Both the position numbers and the translations under genes were made by a program. Source: Prorocentrum cordatum (lineage: Eukaryota; Sar; Dinophyceae; Prorocentrales; Prorocentraceae). Taken from it: a stretch of 64,000 nt of DNA. Within the stretch, counting starts at the first letter, position 1; the number at the start of each line of letters is the position of its first letter. A model generated the notes under the pieces. The model had not been told where the DNA came from. It ran no database searches and saw only the letters and a program-made list of their open reading frames with translations. The stretch is taken from positions 20,001-84,000 of the forward strand of contig CAUYUJ010020182.1 of NCBI GenBank assembly GCA_963575745.1. The letters are read 5' to 3'. Positions 29,130-38,786 of this stretch are shown one piece after another.

Positions 29130-29745
29130 GGTCGATCTCCTTATCGATCGGTCTCATCATCGCTCTCCTTATCCACCTCTATCGATCTCATGATCGTTTT
29201 CATTATACCAGAGATAAAGTGAATCAGTGGATGGTTTAAACTTATGATATGGAATTGGATATCGATTTTAGCATCGATAGTGAGATCGAACGTGGAAACG
29301 ATAGTGAGGACGATAAGAAGGCTGATCGTGAGACCGATAGTGGAGTCGATTTAGTGAGATCGCGAGTGAGACCGATCGTGAGATCGCGAGTGCGATCTAC
29401 AGTTATATCGATTGTGAGATCGATATGTGAGATCGATTGTGAGATCGATGGTCAGATCGATAGCAAGGGTGATGAGATCGATGGTGATACCACTTTCGGT
29501 TCTTGGATGGTTTTAAAATTCAGATTGAGATCGACCATAGGATCGGTAGGGATATCGATTGTGGGATCGGAGGTGGTCTCACCATCGATCTCATTACCCA
29601 CCTCTTCATCGATCTGACTATCGATCTCACAATCGACCTGACAATCGATCTCACAATCGATCGAACTATAGATCGCACGAGCGAGCTCACGATCGATCTC
29701 ACTCTCGATCTCACTGAATCGACTTCATTATCGGTATCACGAACG
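29130..29745. repeat. GATCGAT minisatellite with internal strand switch
   Basis: 29250-29490 is written as GTGAGATCGAT/GATAGTGAGAT. 29575-29720 is its reverse complement, ATCTCACAATCGAT. The two halves could pair as one long imperfect hairpin with a loop near 29500-29570. Confidence 0.85.
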
Positions 29746-29961
29746 GCCGTACTATCGTCGTTATTGGAGTGGCCTTCGGCCAGTGCCGCCGATCCGGGGC
29801 GCTCCGACTGATGTGATCCTTCTTCGCCCTCGTCCCTCCTCTCTTTTTCCCTCCCCTCCTCTTACTCAGCATTTATCCAGTGGCCGTCGGCCTATCCCGC
29901 CACCGTGCGTGGGTGGTGGGTCAGAGGCCTCATGGATGCTGGTTGGGATCTCGTGGTTGGC

Positions 29962-30135
29962 TGGGACTTCTGGGGGCCTCTTGGGCGCCTCTTGGGGCTT
30001 CTTGGGGGCCTCTTGGGCCTCTTGGGGCCACTAGAGGGCCTCTTGGGGGTCTCTTGGGAGCCTCTTGGGGCTTCTTGGGGGCCTCTTCTGCGCCCCTTGG
30101 GGCCTCTTGGAGGCCTCCTCGGAGCCTCTTGGTGC
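29962..30135. repeat. CTTGGGGC-type array 3
   Basis: GCCTCTTGGGGCTTCTTGGG words, with no AT-rich spacer in this copy. Confidence 0.85.
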
Positions 30136-30339
30136 GGGAGGGGTGGTACTCGAGTTCGGAACCCCCTCGGAGGCCACGATCCTTGTGAGGGGTGTCAAAA
30201 AACGCATCCGCCGGAAACTCGCACCCCCCCCCCCACACCCCCCCTTCCCCGGCAGAGCCACCCCGGCAACCCCCCCAGAGGCTGAGGCTCAGCCTCGAGG
30301 CTGTAGCTGAGACTCCTTGAAACTCACACGCCGGATCGG

Positions 30340-30640
30340 CGGATTATCGCCTCCGATTTCGATCTCATTATCGATCCTACAGTCGATGTCAATGCCCATA
30401 ACATTAAATTCCAAACCATCCACTGATTGGGTTTTTTCTGATAGAATGAAGTGCACAGCCACTTTGGTTTACTCTGGCACGAGGCACTGCGGTGTGCACA
30501 AGCATCGCGGTGTTCAGAGGCACGGTGGTGCACACAGGTATTGTTGTTCACACCGGCGCATTGGTGCAGGCAAGCATTGTGACATTCACCGGCGATCTGA
30601 TGCACGCAGGCATTGTGGTGCACAGGTATTGTGGAGTACC
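30340..30640. repeat. GATCGAT end block, GGATGGTTT link and GTGCACA minisatellite
   Basis: 30340-30385 continues the ATCGATCTCA motif. 30390-30425 contains AACCATCCACTGATT, the reverse complement of AATCAGTGGATGGTTT at 29222-29237. 30465-30640 is a GGTGTGCACAAGCATTG-type array. Together with 28130-29745 this forms a partly mirrored composite. Confidence 0.8.
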
Positions 30641-31308
30641 TGCAGGTCCTTCGAGCGGGCATCCTGTGGCGCGCCCAGGCACTACGTTTGCATCCTGTGG
30701 CTACTATCGGCGATTCCCGCTGCGTCTTTGCACCCCTGGCAGGTCCGAACCTACAGGCTAATCCGAGTTGTCCTTGGCTATTCCGCTGCACTCCCAGACG
30801 TCGCTGGCGCGAACTGTCATGTTACCTAGGGGACGGGCGCGGCAGATGACGGCCGTTATCGCGGGGAATACAAAAACATGTTGCAAGTCATTCACACGAG
30901 TTTTGTCATTGCGTCGGATCGTGAGCGGAACAGAGGAGGGGACATCAACCAGGAGGGATCAGTTCAAGTATTGTGGCCCGCGCTTCGGCGAGAGCGTGAC
31001 AGACGGAACCCATGTACCGATCCTGAAATGTGGCTACCGCTGCAGCGGGGACACCATTTTGAAAGCCGAAGATATTCCGTCCGATAGGCAAACACAAACA
31101 AGCAATGATTATGAAACACATCTTGATTTCTTGTGTGTGTGTGCCCTACGCGGGAGGGGGTACCGATCGAATCCAGCGGCCTCTAGCAATTCCGTCACCG
31201 TGCCAGCGCAGCATTCTGATTTGGGAAGGCCAGGGGGCCTGCTGGAGGCCTCTTTGGGCAGAAAGCTCAAAGTCTTAGTCCGTGCTCCTACTCGTGGGCT
31301 CTTCTAGG
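30641..31308. other. Single-copy-looking sequence, no recognised gene
   Basis: Balanced composition, no internal repeats. A 179-codon plus frame (30768-31307) exists but shows no motif or codon signature I can name. Confidence 0.4.
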
Positions 31309-32108
31309 GGCCGTCGCGGGGCTGTCTTGGGCAGTCGTGGCCGCCTCGTGGGCCGTCTTGCAGCCCTCTTGGGCCGTCATGGAGCTTTCTTGGGGGTCTC
31401 TGGAGCCGTCTCGGGGGAGTCTTGGGAGCCACTTGGGCCGTCTTGGAGCGTCGGAGGCTCGAGAAGTGTAGATGCAACAAGACAGTCAAATCACCTGTAT
31501 GGAAAATGACTTGTTTTCGCCCCTCTAGGCCGTCTTTGGGGCCTCTTGAGGGCCTCTTTAACTTTCTTGGAGCCTCCTGGGTCCTCTTGGGGCAGAAGGC
31601 TTGGATTTTTGGTTCGTGTTCACCCACTTGGGCCCTTCTTGGAACCGTCTTGGGACCCTCTCTGGCATTCTTCAGCGCCTCTTGGCCAGTCTTGGAGCCC
31701 TCTTGGGTCGTCTTGGGGCCCTCTTGGGGAGCTCTTGGGCCGTCTTGGGGCAGTCCCGGTGGCCTTTGGGGTCGTCTTTGGATGCTGGAAGCTTGGAAAG
31801 GCGAGAACCCGAGAACAGGCTGAACAACCGACAAGAAACCAATGATGTTTGCCTCTCGAGGCCCTCTTTCGTAGGTTCTTTTGGGACGCCTCGTGCTCTG
31901 TCTTGAAGCTATATTGTGCCGTCTTGAGGCCACAGGGGGTCCGTCTGAGAGCCGTATTGGGCCGTCTTGGAGGCAGCTGGGCCTTGAGAGCGCTGATCCT
32001 CCGTATGTTGCGAGAGATTGTGGCCTCGAGTAGGAGGAGGTGGTGCACGCGCCGTGGCGCTTCCCGAAGGGTGGGGGGGCTCAAAATATTCAAGGAAGCG
32101 GGGGCCTC
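31309..32108. repeat. CTTGGGGC-type array 4
   Basis: GGCCGTCTTGGGGCCCTCTT words with two AT-rich spacers about 340 bp apart: 31449-31515 (GTCGGAGGCTCGAGAAG.. GGAAAATGACTTG) and 31786-31860 (GCTGGAAGCTTGGAAAGGCG.. AATGATGTTTGCC). Decays toward 32000-32108. Confidence 0.85.
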
Positions 32109-32116
32109 TTGGGGCA

Positions 32117-32162
32117 CCACCGTGGCCCCTGGCACGCTCGAACGTGCCAGGGGCCACGGTGG
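32117..32162. other. Perfect 20-bp inverted repeat (hairpin) with 6-nt loop
   Basis: CCACCGTGGCCCCTGGCACG, loop CTCGAA, then the exact reverse complement. It lies 262 bp before the leader relict and 299 bp before the start codon of the PPR-methyltransferase gene. Could be a cruciform or RNA hairpin. No downstream U-tract. Confidence 0.9.
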
Positions 32163-32423
32163 CGGACATCTGCTTCTTGTTCGTTATCATTTGTATGATT
32201 GTTCCGTGTCTGGTTTGATTGATTGTTTCAATCGTAGTGGGATGTGTTAGGGCGATGTTCCAAGTAATCGGGACCATGGCCTCCACCTTTCAATGATTGG
32301 CATTGGCATGTTACCTTTGGATTGAGTCCTGTTACTATCGGGCTGACATGAAGGTGGTCCCGATAGGATCACAGCCAAATAAATAAGTAAACCTCGATGT
32401 CCAATTCAGGTGAAAAACTAGGC

Positions 32424-32445
32424 TCCGTAGCCATGCGGACTCAAG
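32424..32445 (+). other. Relict dinoflagellate spliced-leader sequence
   Basis: The 22-nt window starts TCCGTAGCCAT and ends CTCAAG. Against the dinoflagellate leader it matches 18 of 22 positions; the mismatches are three in the TTT stretch and one G-to-A, with no gaps. It ends 15 nt before the ATG at 32461, the position expected if a trans-spliced mRNA had been reverse-transcribed and reinserted. One substitution creates an out-of-frame ATG at 32433. Confidence 0.7.
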
Positions 32446-32460
32446 CCAAGAGAGAAGACG

Positions 32461-34002
32461 ATGAGCATCCCACCTCGGGGTTCCCTGCGGAGGAAGGCTG
32501 GAAATCTAGCTCCCTCGTCGCCCGATTTTGTGAGATTCAGCTGCGCTCGCTCTTGCGCCGAATTACAGGGACGCACTGACTGTGACGTCGAAGACGATCT
32601 GCTCACTGCTGCGATCAGGTCATGCCGACGAGCACATGATTGGCAGCAGGCTTTGGCACTGGTTGAGACTTCGTACAAGCGCGGTCGTATCCCAAGTCGG
32701 TTCGCATTCACTGCTGCCGTGGTCGTTTGTGGGAAGAGCGCGACTTGGCAATCGGCCATAGGGCTTTTAGAGAAAATGCGGCTTAGGCAAGGGCAGCTTG
32801 ACGACATAGCCTTGTCGGCTGTGGTGCATGCGTGTGTTAAAGGCAGCGCTTGGCAGGCAGCTCTCAGAAATCCAGAGCTCACATCGTACTTCGATAGCAG
32901 CAAAGTCCAGAACTGGAGTCGAGCGCTTCGGCAAAATTCTTGGGAGGTCGCGCTGCAGACGCTCCGGATGCGCCTGAACGAGTTGCCATCGAAAGCGACC
33001 TTTCGGATTGTGTCCACCGTAACTCATGGGGTTGTCATTCAACTCCGCAGTCTCGTTCGAATGTCGCTCTCCGTGGACGAAACCACTGCGGCTGCACTGG
33101 AGCGACATTTGGGCTTGGCGGCGAGAGCCGGGGTGATGGCAAACTTCTCAGACGAGGGTGCGCGGGCTGGGTACACATTGAAACATTTGCCGAGCCGCAC
33201 CCAGTATGTCACAAACACGTTGTTCCGAGCGTCGCAATCAAAGTCTTGGCTCAGTGAGACTTTGCGCAGTCTTCTTGTAGGGCGACTCTGTTGCCAGGTA
33301 CTTAGCATAGGTGGCGGGCCAGGCTTCGATTTTGCAGCCGCTGTTCTCTTGGCGATGTGGCTGGCTCCTATGGGAAGCCACCGCGTCACGATCCATGCTT
33401 GCATTTTCGATTATGAACCTGGTTGGGCGGTCTGTGCCGACGCCGTGAGCAGTGCTGTACGCCAGAAGTTCGGACAGCACAATCGCAGCAGTTGTGGTTT
33501 TGTCGACATCCGGAAGCCCCTTGCGCACCCGAGCAACGCACCATTCAAACTGGCCGCTGCAGGTCAGGAGGGTCAAATGCTCGTCGTGGCCTCGTACGTC
33601 GTTTCTGAGAACGCGCGGGAGTTGGAGCGCACCAGGTTCGCTTTCTTCGAGGAGCTTTTTGCCAGTGCCTTGCCTGGTACCTTGTTCGTGTTCATCGACA
33701 CCACCCATCGCGAGTGGCCAGACTTGCTGGAGGCGGCGTTCCGGGGCGCGTGGCGATGTGGCCGTTCGCTGCTTGCCGAATTGCGCCGCGTGGAGAGTCG
33801 ACGATCTAGGTCTCACGCCCTCTTCCTCCGGGTCGACCCAGAGACTCACGAGCGGCCCCAAGGCCAGAGTGCAGAACAGGCGTTCGCGGCGTTCGAGCAG
33901 GCCCTCCCCGCAGCCGAGCGGATGCTGTGGGCCGAGTTCCGGGCCCACGCCGCAGCCCACGGCCGTGGAATGAGCCAGCGGACTTCGGCCATTTCGTGTT
34001 GA
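32461..34002 (+). CDS. PPR-repeat / class I methyltransferase-like fusion protein
   Basis: 513 codons, uninterrupted and intronless. Residues ~43-170 hold three or four PPR-like helical hairpins ('DDLLTAAIRSCRRAHDWQQA', 'GKSATWQSAIGLLEKMR', 'DDIALSAVVHACVKGSAWQA'), the WQ-type repeats common in dinoflagellate PPR proteins, which bind organelle or other RNA. Residues ~262-455 look like a SAM-dependent methyltransferase: 'QVLSIGGGPGFDFAAA' (279-294, glycine loop), 'CIFDYEPGW' (314-322, acidic residue for SAM ribose), 'GFVDIRKPL' (346-354) and 'LVVASYVVSEN' (374-384). IGGGPGxD loops occur in some rRNA methyltransferases, so an RNA substrate is plausible but unproven. No clear targeting peptide. 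The start is the first in-frame ATG after the relict leader. Codon use is mixed, not repeat-driven, and the opposite frames are fragmentary. Best candidate for a real host gene here, probably a retroposed copy. Confidence 0.75.
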   Translation: MSIPPRGSLRRKAGNLAPSSPDFVRFSCARSCAELQGRTDCDVEDDLLTAAIRSCRRAHDWQQALALVETSYKRGRIPSRFAFTAAVVVCGKSATWQSAIGLLEKMRLRQGQLDDIALSAVVHACVKGSAWQAALRNPELTSYFDSSKVQNWSRALRQNSWEVALQTLRMRLNELPSKATFRIVSTVTHGVVIQLRSLVRMSLSVDETTAAALERHLGLAARAGVMANFSDEGARAGYTLKHLPSRTQYVTNTLFRASQSKSWLSETLRSLLVGRLCCQVLSIGGGPGFDFAAAVLLAMWLAPMGSHRVTIHACIFDYEPGWAVCADAVSSAVRQKFGQHNRSSCGFVDIRKPLAHPSNAPFKLAAAGQEGQMLVVASYVVSENARELERTRFAFFEELFASALPGTLFVFIDTTHREWPDLLEAAFRGAWRCGRSLLAELRRVESRRSRSHALFLRVDPETHERPQGQSAEQAFAAFEQALPAAERMLWAEFRAHAAAHGRGMSQRTSAISC

Positions 34003-34691
34003 AGACCTTCGCGTCTCCAGGACTTCGACAATCCCCAGACGTTTGAGCAACGTGCCTTAGCTGCTATCTTTGGGACTTGAGGCTCCGCAGCGCATGTGGG
34101 CTTCACGTTCACCAAGTATCGGGGGAGAGGAGCGTCGCGTCCACGATGAGCAGTTGTAGGGTGCAGAGGGTGAGGGGAGGGAGCGGGACAGCGCGGGAAT
34201 AGGAGGGGGGAGGTGAGCGAGGGGAACGAGGCGAGGGAGGCGAGAGGGGCGAATGCGGAGGAGCGGTGGAGGAGACTTCGAGACCCTCCCTCCTCGTGTC
34301 TTGCTCCGGCTTCTGCTCCTACTGCTCCTCCCCATCCCTTCCCTGCTGTTGCTGCTCCCTCCCTCCTCCCTCTCTCCTCCTCCTCATCACCTCCCTCTCT
34401 CCTCTGTCTCTCCCCCCTCCTCTTCCTCCCTCCTTCCCTCCCTTGTCCTCCTTCTTCCCTCCCTTTCATCCCTCTCTCCTTCCCTCCCTTCACTCTCTTC
34501 TGCCTCCCCCTCTCCCTTTCTCCTCCTCCTCCCTCCCTCCGTCCCTTCCCCTCCAGGGCTCCAGCAGCACGCCCCATGGTTCGAATGGCTCACCGCATGG
34601 CAGTGGGCGACTCCGTGCTGGCCAGGTTGGCCGGCGAGGACGCCTCGCCCAGAGCATTCCGGGAGGAACTCGGAAGGAGTCGGGCTGGACG
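34003..34691. other. CT-rich low-complexity, no recognised gene
   Basis: 34270-34555 is CTCCTCCTCCC-type sequence. 34565-34690 is ordinary GC-rich DNA with no motif. Confidence 0.6.
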
Positions 34692-34862
34692 AAAGGGGGG
34701 GTTTGGGAACGAGGGGGTTGCGAAATTGCTGCATGCAGCCGGTTTCGGCCCCACCGAGGGGCCCATTCCTCGATGCATAGGCGCCGGGAGGCGCCGGGAG
34801 GCGCCGGGAAAATCAGCTGCGTCAGCTGATTCTCAACCCCCCCTTTGCTATCCCCCCCTTTC
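34692..34862. repeat. Dispersed repeat R5, copy 2
   Basis: Matches 23911-24075 (GGTTTCGGCCCC, GGGCCCATTCCTC). The word GGAGGCGCCGG is triplicated here. Confidence 0.8.
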
Positions 34863-34989
34863 GCCCGACCCGAAAGAGGGCTTCTGGGGCGGCTGTGCGG
34901 GAGCGGTAGAGCACAGGGGGGACAGGGCAGGCAAGGGCAGGCGAGGGGGCGCGAGCGGGAGGGAACACGAGCGTTTGCCTGTGTCCGTC

Positions 34990-35028
34990 TGTGTCTGTGC
35001 CTGTGTTTGTGCTCGTGCTCGTGCTCGC

Positions 35029-35072
<44 letters not shown>

Positions 35073-35103
35073 GTGCGTGTGTGTGTGTGTGTGTGTTTGT
35101 GTT

Positions 35104-35137
<34 letters not shown>

Positions 35138-35145
35138 ACAGCTCA
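34990..35145. repeat. (GTGCTC)n hexanucleotide array and (GT)n
   Basis: GTGCTC hexamers 35010-35072, then GT/GTGC to 35137. 35145-35235 has short tandem GCAGCTCTGTTCCGGCACTG words. Confidence 0.9.
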
Positions 35146-35409
35146 GTGCAGCCCAGTGCAGCTCTGTTCCGGCACTGATCCCCCCGCCCGGTGCAGCTCT
35201 GTTCCGGCACTGTTCCGGCACTGATCCCCCTCGGTGCTCGCCCCACCCGCCGCCGGCAGCTCTGAGTGGCCCGGCTTCCTCTTCCTGTCGCGCCGGGGCT
35301 CCTCCTCCTCCTCCTCCTTCCGTGCATCGCGGCCTTACTTTGCATGCATCGTGTCCCCCGTTGCTATTCCGCCAGAGCAGTCGCTTTCTGCCCAGTCGTT
35401 GACGTAAAA

Positions 35410-35735
35410 AGTGTGTGTGTGTGTGAATATGTCTGTCTGTGTGTATGTGTGTGTGTGCGTGTGTGTGCGCGTGCGCGCGCGTGCGTGCGTGCGTGCGTGC
35501 GTGCGTGTGACACGTGTGTGTGTGTGTGCTGTGTGCTGTGCTGTGCTGTGTTGTGCTGTGTTGTGTTGTGTTATGTTGTGTTCTGTTGTGGTGTGTGTGT
35601 TGTGCGTTGTGCGTTTTGTGTTGTGTGTTGTATGCTGTGTGTTGTGTGTTGTGTGGCGTGGCGTGGCGTGGAGAGGTGTGGTGTGGTGTGGTGTGTGTCT
35701 GTCTGCGTGTGCGTGCGTGCGTGCGTGCGTGTGTG

Positions 35736-35799
<64 letters not shown>

Positions 35800-35806
35800 T
35801 GTGCAG

Positions 35807-35858
<52 letters not shown>

Positions 35859-35865
35859 TTTGCAG

Positions 35866-35901
<36 letters not shown>

Positions 35902-35965
35902 TGTGTGTGTGTGTGTGTGTGTGCGCGTGTGTGTGTGTGTGTGTGTGTGCGTGTGTGTGTGTGGG
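35410..35965. repeat. (GT)n / (GTGC)n / (GTGTT)n compound array
   Basis: GT blocks, GTGC blocks and a TGTGTTGTG-type block (35525-35700). Alternating purine-pyrimidine over more than 500 bp, so capable of Z-DNA. Confidence 0.95.
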
Positions 35966-36144
35966 AGGGGGGCGGCCAGGGAACGCGAAGCATGCACCTG
36001 CACTCAGCCCAGGCCAGGCGGAACTCTGGACCCCGCACCGGTGCCCCCTGATTCCGGAGACCTCGGAGGGGCCATGCCCCGGGCTCGGTGCCCCAACTCG
36101 GCCCCTCCCTGGCGGGGTGGAGGCGAGGTGCGTCCAGAAGCCTT

Positions 36145-36325
36145 CTCCTCCTCCTCCTGTTCCTTCTCCTCCTTTTCCTCCTCCTCCTTCTCCTCCGTGT
36201 CCTCCTGCTCCTCCTCCTCCTCCTCCTCCTCCTCCTCCTCCTCCTCCTCCTCCTCTTCCTTCTCCTCCTCCTCCTCCTCCTGCTCCTCCTCCGTGTCTTC
36301 CTCCTCCTCCTCCTCCTCCACCGGG
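36145..36325. repeat. (TCC)n microsatellite
   Basis: TCC array with TTC, TGC and GTG interruptions. Confidence 0.95.
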
Positions 36326-36470
36326 CAGCGCGGGCGCGCGCGCGGGCCGCGGCGGCCGCGCTGCAGGAGCCGAGGGCGCGGCGGAGTCCCCTGGCATGGG
36401 CGCCGACGCCGGCTCCGCGACGCCGCCGAGCAGGCTGCGCGAGTACCTCGCGAGGCGCGGGGGGGGGATA

Positions 36471-36670
36471 GCCAGGACCCCGGGCAAGGGGACCCGGTTA
36501 GTGGTAGGGCCATGGAGCCCTTGAATTGGCCAGAATCACTAAACCAGATCTGCCGTAGCTGGTGTTTTTCGGGTGACGGCAGCTCCAGTGAGTGGAACGG
36601 GGCGGGGGGGCGTCCCCGAGTACACATCACTAAACCAGGTCCCACTAAACCCAGTTCTGCCAACGCCCGA
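36471..36670. repeat. Dispersed repeat R4, copy 2
   Basis: Matches 23690-23890: GCCAGGACCCCGGGCAAGGG, GGCCAGAATCACTAAACCAG, then GAACGGGGCGGGGGGGCGTC and a second ATCACTAAACCAGG. Confidence 0.85.
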
Positions 36671-36699
36671 GCGGGGAGTTCAGGGGGGGTGCAGGGTTC

Positions 36700-36912
36700 G
36701 CTTCGATTCCTCCGATTCGATCCGGTTCGAATTCGATGGGTTCCGATTCCGATCCGGCTCGACTTCGGATTCCGATGTGGATTCCGGTCTCTCAATGGAG
36801 GCCCACTGGCCTGCCGATCTCCGCCGATTCGATTTCTCCCGACTCGGTTAGCGATTTCCGCCGATCCGATTCATTTCGAGCGCCGATCCGATTTATCGAT
36901 TCGATTATAGGC
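36700..36912. repeat. CCGATTCGA-type minisatellite
   Basis: Degenerate TCCGATTC/CCGATCCGATT units of about 9-15 bp, directly upstream of the LINE at 37031. Confidence 0.8.
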
Positions 36913-37030
36913 TCTTTCTGTGATTGGGGAAGGTTTGTTTTCTTCGCGAGTGGTCTGTAACACAGATGCGAAAGCTTGGACGTGCAGCGGCAGCGCCAAG
37001 TGTCACAGGGTAACCGCTAGAGGTCTTTAG

Positions 37031-38185
37031 GTGCCCCCCCTGTTTTCTCCAGAAGACTCAGAAGACGACCGGCGTACTCTGGGACACTGTGGATTCGGCA
37101 GCGTGAACGTGCGAGGACAATGGCTCAAGAATTGGGCAGCCAAAGAGAAGCTCCGCATCATAAACACGTTCTTCCATAAGCACGCGCACAACCTAACCAC
37201 GTACACATCGCCCCAAAAGCAACAACATCAGATCGACTTCATCCTGGCCAGCAAACTCGTATGGAGAGCAGCCACCGACTGCGAGGCGACTACAGACATC
37301 GATCTTGGATCAGACCACAAAGTACTACGATTCACCTTTCGGCTATCTGGACAGCCACGACGACGCAGCACGAAACCAGGGAACACGCCGCACCTGCATG
37401 GACAACGGGCGAAACGACGGACCGAACGTCTCATATGGCCACCGGAAGACATCCTTACCAACCAGGAGTCTCTCACAGAGAGGCTGGACGCACTACTGCT
37501 CGACACCCAACTCCAGCTCAAGTGCGAAAGCATCGAAACCGCCATTGCTGGAACATTATCGGGGCATTCGCATAGCATCAGTACCACCGAACACGCCACC
37601 ACACCAACGACAAGGGGCAGCTCACTTGCGCAACTATTGATACACAGACGGAACACACCGACCACCGACACTACAGCACGAGCACACCTCAACAAGAAGA
37701 TCCGCAAAGAACTCAGGGCTGTCAAACGAGCCATGCGCCGAGCCGCAATCGACCAAATCCTCACGCAATACCGGGACCACGAACGAATCAGTGGTATCAA
37801 GAGTTCCAAAAAACATGACATGATCCCGGGAATGGTCGATGCCGAAGGCCACGCGCAACGCGACAGACAGACCATAGCAGACGTATTTGCTAACTGTTAT
37901 GCGGATTTATACCGTGATGCGCAGAAGGGCACCCAGCAGCACCACGGGCAGAACGAAGCTGAACAGATCCCTCCCTTCACGGACAGCGAACTAAATGTCG
38001 CACTTCGCCAGCTGAAGACAAACCGCGCGCCAGACACCAACGGCATAGTGGCGGAGATGCTACAGGCTGGTGGAGACACTCAAGAGAGTCATGCTGGACA
38101 CGTTCAACAACATACTACGTTCAGATTCACACACGCCCTGCAGCTGGAAACACACTGTCATCAACGTATTACACAAAAGCGGTGA
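37031..38185 (+). pseudogene. LINE endonuclease C-terminal half and RT start
   Basis: 'LGHCGFGSVNVRGQWL' and 'LRIINTFFHKHA..TYTSP' are the middle of a LINE endonuclease. 'HQIDFILASK' and 'LGSDHKVLRF' hold the conserved D and SDH near the domain end (about 37225-37345). A helical linker follows ('KKIRKELRAVKRAMRRAAIDQI'), then 'FTDSELNVALRQLKTNRAPDTNGIVAEMLQAGG', the first RT block. The frame then goes wrong (about 38075). The Met at 37031 is not the natural start. Confidence 0.8.
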
Positions 38186-38786
38186 CCCGATGCGGCCAGC
38201 CAATTACCGACCTATCGCGGCTATGCCGATGCTCGACAAACTCTTTTCCAATCGCTTGTCCAGCCGCTTGTGTATTCAATCCGACTGCCATCAGAGCCGG
38301 GACCAAGCTGGCTTCCGACCCAACAGGAGCACAACCGACCATTTATTCACAACGGATGTTCTGATAGAGATGTCGAACGAATGGCAAGTACCTCCCTGGA
38401 TGGCGGCAATCGACTTTAGGAAAGCGTTTGACAGCGTCACACACGCGGCCATATGGAAGGCTTTAGAAAACCAACATGCACCTCTTCCATACATCACTCT
38501 GCTCCAAAAGTTGTACCACCGACAGACGGCCTCGGTCAAGACCGACCGCTTCAGCAAGGAATTTATTTTTGAACGTGGAACGAAACAGGGTGATCCATTA
38601 AGCTCACTATTATTCAACTGCGTCTCAGAGTATATAATGAGAAGGGTGAAGGGAAAGATGGGCAGCCAAACGGCGCGGTGTCTCACTACTACAAAACGGC
38701 GACGACCTACTGAACAATTTACGATTTGCCGACGAAATCTTCCTCACTGCGCGATCAAGCAACGACATTGCAGGTATGCTTTCTGA
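38070..38786 (+). pseudogene. LINE RT fingers and palm (motifs 0-B)
   Basis: 'WKHTVINVLHKSGDP', 'NYRPIAAMPMLDKLFSNRL', 'QAGFRPNRSTTDHLF', motif A 'WMAAIDFRKAFDSV' with its Asp, and motif B 'ERGTKQGDPLSSLLFN', which is canonical. The palm then moves to the next frame near 38677; the last ~35 residues of this frame are not homologous. Confidence 0.85.

Noticed and set aside
30768-31307. 179-codon plus frame in non-repetitive sequence
   Set aside because: No recognisable motif and composition not clearly coding; left as unassigned.
32397-32579. Short plus frame starting before the relict leader
   Set aside because: Runs through the leader relict out of frame with the long gene. No motif.
33238-34050. 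270-codon minus frame overlapping the PPR-methyltransferase gene
   Set aside because: Antisense shadow; the sense strand has recognisable PPR and methyltransferase motifs.
34490-36487. 665-codon minus-strand open frame
   Set aside because: Passes through GTGC, GT and TCC arrays giving His-Thr and Gly runs. No conserved motif.
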